Part shown: positions 60,473-64,000 of the stretch, piece by piece | Layout: every line of letters starts with the position of its first letter | Numbering within the stretch: position 1 is the stretch's first letter | The notes under the pieces: generated by a model | Database searches by the model: none | Told to the model about the DNA's origin: nothing | Seen by the model: the letters and a program-made list of their open reading frames with translations, nothing else | Program-made: the position numbers and the translations under genes | Origin: Brevibacillus ruminantium | GTDB taxonomy: Bacteria > Bacillota > Bacilli > Brevibacillales > Brevibacillaceae | Direction of reading: 5' to 3' | DNA length: 64,000 nucleotides | NCBI RefSeq assembly: GCF_023746555.1 | Contig: NZ_CP098755.1 | Span: 1,871,001 to 1,935,000 of the forward strand

Positions 60473-60775
60473 ATGAATATTTTTTTGGAGAAATTGATAG
60501 GTTTTGACGTGATGACCGATCAAGTCATTGCCATGGATCTTTTAATTGCAGCAAAAAGCGGTGTGCGAAACTACGCCATGGCGGTAACCGAGGCGGGTTC
60601 ACCCGAGATCAAAGCAACACTGACCAGGCATTTGGAAGAAGCGATTGACATGCATGAGCGAATCTCGGCGTTCATGATCGAGCGTGGCTGGTACCACCCC
60701 TGGAATGAAAAAGAACAATTTCAGCTCGATCTGCAAAACATTCGGACAGCCCTCGAAGTGCCCGTCCTGGGATAG
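60473..60775 (+). CDS. Spore coat protein CotF-like, large partner (second copy)
   Basis: 100 residues from ATG 60473 (AGGAGA upstream). The core MDLLIAAKSGVRNYAMAVTEAGSPEIKATLTRHLEEAIDMHERISAFMIERGWYHP aligns with the large partner at 58562 but lacks its polar N-terminal extension. It closes this coat block; a terminator follows. Confidence 0.85.
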   Translation: MNIFLEKLIGFDVMTDQVIAMDLLIAAKSGVRNYAMAVTEAGSPEIKATLTRHLEEAIDMHERISAFMIERGWYHPWNEKEQFQLDLQNIRTALEVPVLG

Positions 60776-60776
60776 A

Positions 60777-60803
60777 AAAGCACCCCGAAAAGGGTGCTTT
60801 TTT
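60777..60803 (+). terminator. Terminator after the second coat pair
   Basis: AAGCACCC pairs with GGGTGCTT around a short loop, followed by a T-run. Confidence 0.85.
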
Positions 60804-61160
60804 ACGATTTTTACCGTGAAATGACTATATTGGATGTAACCGCTTGCGGTCAGCACTTTTGTCCCCCGATGAGAGGAGAAAACGATCATGACCGCTTTGT
60901 TTTTGTTTTTGCTTTTGTTTTTGTCCGGCCTTAACTTTGTCTGCTGTTCATTCCCCTGTTCACAGCGCGTCCTGCCTTTCCGCCTCCAACCGCGTGCTGC
61001 TGGGTATTGGAGAATCCAGGGAAACAGAGAAAAGTGTGGGACAGGTGACAGCATGCATGGAAAATAATGCAAGAGTCGTGGAGCGGAGTAAACAGGGACA
61101 AAAAACCGCATTTACAAACGTAACAATGTTATGTTACATTGTTTTCAGGAGGTGCTTCCC
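60804..61160 (+). promoter_or_regulatory. Upstream region of the yhbD-like operon with inverted repeat
   Basis: About 350 bases without a gene. Near the end AACAATGT (61122-61129) and ACATTGTT (61136-61143) form a perfect inverted repeat. A TTTACA (61111-61116) lies just before it and may be the -35. The repeat overlaps the spacer and start region, so it looks like an operator for the regulator-like gene that follows. Confidence 0.5.
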
Positions 61161-61784
61161 ATGGAACCAGGATTAATCTCCAAGAAAGAACTGTTGGAAC
61201 TGACCGGCATTTCTTATGGACAATTGTATCGGTGGAAGCGGAAGCAATTGATTCCAGAGGAGTGGTTTATTCGCAAGTCTACCTTTACAGGTCAGGAAAC
61301 GTTTTTTCCCAAGGATAAGATTTTGATTCGCATCGACAAGATTTTGCACATGAAGGACGATTTATCTTTGGATGAGCTGGCCGATATGTTCTCTCCCCAT
61401 GCGGCGGAGCTGACGTTATCAAAAGATGAATTGGTTCGGCGAAACATTGTTTCGAGCGTTTCGCTTGATTTTTACCTGGAACAAACGGGGGATAGCGAGG
61501 CGTTCACCTTTGAGCGGCTGCTGCATCTGTTTGTTCTGGATAAAATGCTGAAAACAGGGGAGATCAATCTGGACGAAGGGAAAATGCTGATCCAGATTTT
61601 CCAGGATCACGCCGAAGCGCTGGAGGGGAAGAACTTCGACCTGCTATTTGTTCGGAAAATGGGGATTTCCACCTTCCTGTTAATCGAAAGCGACTGTCAG
61701 GTGTTTGTGGAAAACAGCGCAAGAATCGTACGGAGATTACAGATTACAGGCTGCATCGAAGAATTGAAACGACAGATCGTCTAA
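61161..61784 (+). CDS. yhbD: YhbD-like protein (DUF4004)
   Basis: 207 residues from ATG 61161 (AGGAGGTG nine bases upstream). The first 70 residues are a MerR-like helix-turn-helix (LISKKELLELTGISYGQLYRWKRKQLIPEEWFIRKSTFTGQETFFPK). The rest is helical. It matches Bacillus subtilis YhbD, which lies before the bactofilin-type genes yhbE and yhbF. Here a polymer-forming protein follows by 16 bases. Probably a regulator of that pair (inference). Confidence 0.82.
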   Translation: MEPGLISKKELLELTGISYGQLYRWKRKQLIPEEWFIRKSTFTGQETFFPKDKILIRIDKILHMKDDLSLDELADMFSPHAAELTLSKDELVRRNIVSSVSLDFYLEQTGDSEAFTFERLLHLFVLDKMLKTGEINLDEGKMLIQIFQDHAEALEGKNFDLLFVRKMGISTFLLIESDCQVFVENSARIVRRLQITGCIEELKRQIV

Positions 61785-61800
61785 TTGGAGGGTGACGAGG

Positions 61801-62529
61801 ATGGAATCCAGAACCAGAGGCAATGTGACTATCAACGGAACCGGCACGGCGACCGGCGGCTATGTGGATGAAGTAAAAATAAACGGAGCGGGAACGATAA
61901 CCAGTGATCTGGACTGTATCAACTTTACCTGCAATGGCACTTCTGATGTCAAAGGAGCTGTGAAGGCAGAGCGCATTCGGATAAATGGCACGACATCGAT
62001 CCAGGGACATGTGAATGCGGACAAGATACAGGTTCACGGTACGATCGATGTTTCGGGAAACCTGGCCTTCAAAGAGGTAGTGGTTAACGGCTCTTGCGAC
62101 ATTGGCGGCATGGTTTCCGGGGAAAGTATGGAGATTCAAGGCTCTGTTTCCATTGCACAGGACTGTGAAGTAGAACTTTTTACCGGCAAGGGTGGATTCA
62201 CCATCGATGGACTGCTGAATGCAGGAACGATTGACTTCCAGCTTTACGGAAAGGCGAGGGCTAGAGAGATCGGCGGCGAAACCATCACGATTCGCATAGG
62301 AAAAATGTTTGGCTTAAACAAGCTGATCAAATCCTTTTTTGGCGGGGCCCATGAGCTGAGAGCCGATGTGATTGAAGGGGACGAGATTTTCCTGGAGAAT
62401 ACCCGCGCCAAAGTGGTGCGGGGGAAAAACATCGCGATCGGAGAGGGTTGCGAGATCGATGAAGTGGAGTATACAGGCACCTTGAACATTCACGATGATG
62501 CAAAGGTGAGAAGCTATAAAGCCGTTTAG
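61801..62529 (+). CDS. Bactofilin-like polymer-forming protein (YhbE/YhbF type)
   Basis: 242 residues from ATG 61801 (GGAGGGTGA upstream). It is built of short beta-strand repeats rich in G, T, D and N (GNVTINGTGTATGGYVDEVKINGAGTITSD), typical of a right-handed beta-helix as in bactofilins. A more divergent loop occurs around residue 165 (KMFGLNKLIKSFFGG). It is predicted to polymerise into a cytoskeletal scaffold. Only one such gene follows, whereas B. subtilis has two. Confidence 0.85.
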   Translation: MESRTRGNVTINGTGTATGGYVDEVKINGAGTITSDLDCINFTCNGTSDVKGAVKAERIRINGTTSIQGHVNADKIQVHGTIDVSGNLAFKEVVVNGSCDIGGMVSGESMEIQGSVSIAQDCEVELFTGKGGFTIDGLLNAGTIDFQLYGKARAREIGGETITIRIGKMFGLNKLIKSFFGGAHELRADVIEGDEIFLENTRAKVVRGKNIAIGEGCEIDEVEYTGTLNIHDDAKVRSYKAV

Positions 62530-62630
62530 GCGCATGCCTGTTTACCATAATTTGGCCATCTCAGAAGTTTCAACACACGCCGATACAAAAAATAAGGAGC
62601 GATTCCTCGTTCCAATTGTTCTGGGGCATC

Positions 62631-62668
62631 AAAGACAGCCACTCTGTGCAAAAGGCTGTCTTTTTTTT
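62631..62668 (+). terminator. Terminator after the bactofilin-like gene
   Basis: AAGACAGCC pairs with GGCTGTCTT around a 13-base loop, followed by eight T. Confidence 0.85.
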
Positions 62669-62734
62669 GCTCCCCAGATAAATATTCGTAAAAGAAAAGC
62701 CCACCAGAGGCTACACCCAAAAAAGCCCGATCCA

Positions 62735-63637
62735 TCAGAACCCGGCTTCATCGTCCTCCTGTACTTCACGCCAAGCCTGAAGGGCCAACTGCTTCAATAC
62801 CAATCCTTGCTCCCAGCGATTCGAGATCTCCTCCATTTTGTTCGTGCAGAACCCATACCGGTCAATCGCATACGGAACAGGACCCAGCTCGCAGACAAAA
62901 GGCAGGACATCCCCGTGCTGCGCTTCCTGTCGCCAATTTTTCATCCCCTGTTTCCACCACGCCAGGAACCGCTCTGTCATCGGGTGTTCTCCCGCTGGTC
63001 CGATATCCACCTGAATTTGTTGTCCATTGGAGATGCGCCCATGTATACAGGATGTACGCTTCAATAATTGCTGAAAGCAATCCTCAGCCCGCTCCTGGGA
63101 GGTAAGCATTTCGCCAGCCAGGACATAGTGGGAAAAATCGATGGTAAAGCGCAGGTCAGGAAGCGCTTCTGCGTATTCGACCGTACGCAGGAGGTCCTGT
63201 GTGATCCGTCCCCGATGCGTTTCCACAAAGACAGGGATGTTCCATTTTTTCCCTTCCTGGATGATGCCGCTCAAACGTTTCACGGCCGCATCCCCCACGA
63301 CGAACGAATCCTTTACCTGTGCGTTGACATAGCTTACGCCAAACTCTTTGGCCTCCTGCAAAAATGTGCCAAACTCATCAGGATCTTCGGGAAAGGCCTC
63401 AATCCCGAATTCCAGTTGATATTGATCCAGCAGTTTACGCCAGAGCTCCGCTTCTTCGGGGGCGGGCAGCCTGCCCATGATGCCGCTGTAACCGGCTTCG
63501 GCGATGTTCGCAATCTTCTTTTCCAGAGACCATTCCCCGCGTTCATCTCCGATTCCTCTCATGGCCCACCAGGATTGGTGAACCTGCAGGCGAGGGGGGA
63601 GGGTAGCCGGATCGTACGAGCTTTTGCAAAAGTTCAT
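62735..63637 (-). CDS. Sugar phosphate isomerase/epimerase (TIM barrel)
   Basis: 300 residues from ATG 63637 (GAGGTGA upstream). The TIM-barrel family pattern is seen in LEKKIANIAEAGYSGIMG, IPVFVETHRGRITQDLLRTVEYAEALPDLRFTIDFSHYVLAGE (metal site residues E, D, H) and SCIHGRISNGQQIQVDIG. The family includes xylose-isomerase-like epimerases and AP endonuclease-type proteins. Substrate unknown. Isolated on the minus strand. Confidence 0.88.
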   Translation of the reverse strand: MNFCKSSYDPATLPPRLQVHQSWWAMRGIGDERGEWSLEKKIANIAEAGYSGIMGRLPAPEEAELWRKLLDQYQLEFGIEAFPEDPDEFGTFLQEAKEFGVSYVNAQVKDSFVVGDAAVKRLSGIIQEGKKWNIPVFVETHRGRITQDLLRTVEYAEALPDLRFTIDFSHYVLAGEMLTSQERAEDCFQQLLKRTSCIHGRISNGQQIQVDIGPAGEHPMTERFLAWWKQGMKNWRQEAQHGDVLPFVCELGPVPYAIDRYGFCTNKMEEISNRWEQGLVLKQLALQAWREVQEDDEAGF

Positions 63638-63695
63638 CCAAAATCACCTCGATTAAAAGATTGATCAGAAAAGACTGACTACTGAGAAAATGGGG

Positions 63696-63753
63696 TTGAC
63701 AGCTGAAAGAAAAACCTATACCTTTGACTTAGACGTCCATAGAGGTATATACT
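63696..63753 (+). promoter_or_regulatory. Candidate promoter for the last gene
   Basis: TTGACT (63724-63729) and TATACT (63748-63753) are 18 bases apart. An inverted repeat TATACCT (63717-63723)/AGGTATA (63743-63749) straddles the spacer. A second TTGACA starts at 63696. About 130 bases of leader precede the gene. Confidence 0.45.
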
Positions 63754-63884
63754 CCAACATGGACATATCATAATCGTAAAGCTGCTGTTTTTCAAGGGCT
63801 TTTGCGAGTGATGTGCTTTCTGAATGCCGATGCAAAGGTACAGAACGTCACGATACGAAAGACGACGAAGGAGGAGAAGAGCGG

Positions 63885-64000
63885 ATGACAAAAACGTATC
63901 TGCCAGGCACAGAGAGAGGCAAATACATGCGCTACGACACAGCGGTGATCCTGAAGCGTTTTTACCTGTGTGAAAAGGAACTGGTCGTCAGCGAAGCAGG
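63885..64000 (+). CDS. Partial gene cut by the window edge
   Basis: ATG 63885 has AAGGAGGAG upstream. The first 38 residues read TKTYLPGTERGKYMRYDTAVILKRFYLCEKELVV after Met. The family is not recognised, and the rest lies outside the window. Confidence 0.6.
   Translation, partial: MTKTYLPGTERGKYMRYDTAVILKRFYLCEKELVVSEA

Noticed and set aside
1..64000. tRNA, rRNA, insertion sequences or riboswitches
   Set aside because: None were recognised on reading either strand; a covariance-model scan could not be run here.

Overview
The window looks like about 64 kb of a mesophilic, spore-forming member of the Bacilli, most likely Brevibacillus or a close relative. This is inference. It rests on strong AGGAGG-type ribosome sites with frequent GTG and TTG starts, moderate GC, CotF-like spore-coat genes, a yhbD/yhbF-type pair, a Gram-positive lipoprotein signal, a second YidC-type insertase, and a type I-C-like CRISPR repeat. 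No rRNA or tRNA gene was seen.

Layout. 1-1183 is the leader-distal end of a CRISPR array whose cas genes lie off the left edge. 1.5-5.6 kb holds a bicupin oxalate decarboxylase-like gene, a DapF-type epimerase paired with a dicarboxylate/amino-acid symporter, and a Zn-ribbon protein. 5.7-9.3 kb is a MerR-acyl-CoA ligase-acyl-CoA dehydrogenase operon with a MerR-type promoter. 9.4-12.2 kb is an NAD-salvage operon (Nudix regulator, PnuC, NadR-like) behind an array of operator half-sites. 12.3-18 kb carries an MFS/SgrR-like divergent pair, a Nudix hydrolase and a phosphoesterase.

18-29.6 kb is a catabolic block: a PrpR-type regulator whose AAA+ domain has lost the sigma-54 contact loop, then DUF1537 kinase, TRAP transporter (DctP, DctQ, DctM), LarA-like protein, aldehyde dehydrogenase, Fe-alcohol dehydrogenase and PdxA2. 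It fits uptake and oxidation of a four-carbon acid sugar or a relative, with extra enzymes the known threonate/erythronate routes do not need. 29.6-32.5 kb has a 2-hydroxyacid dehydrogenase and a cytochrome b-molybdopterin fusion. 33.9-40.1 kb is an AbgT transporter with two M20 amidohydrolases and an unusual GTP-cyclohydrolase-III-like/winged-helix regulator.

40.6-41.6 kb holds yidC2 preceded by a membrane-anchored leader ORF and a hairpin that buries the yidC Shine-Dalgarno, which is the architecture of the Bacillus subtilis MifM sensor. 42.4-55.8 kb is a complete contractile tail and lysis module without any head, packaging or integration gene, so it is a probable R-type tailocin. It includes a programmed -1 frameshift in the tail-assembly chaperone. 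56-64 kb holds a P1-family peptidase with a hexapeptide repeat tract ahead of an internal Tat signal, a DoxX protein, two split CotF-like gene pairs around a Zn-alcohol dehydrogenase, a YhbD/bactofilin-like operon, a TIM-barrel isomerase, and the start of one more gene cut by the window edge.
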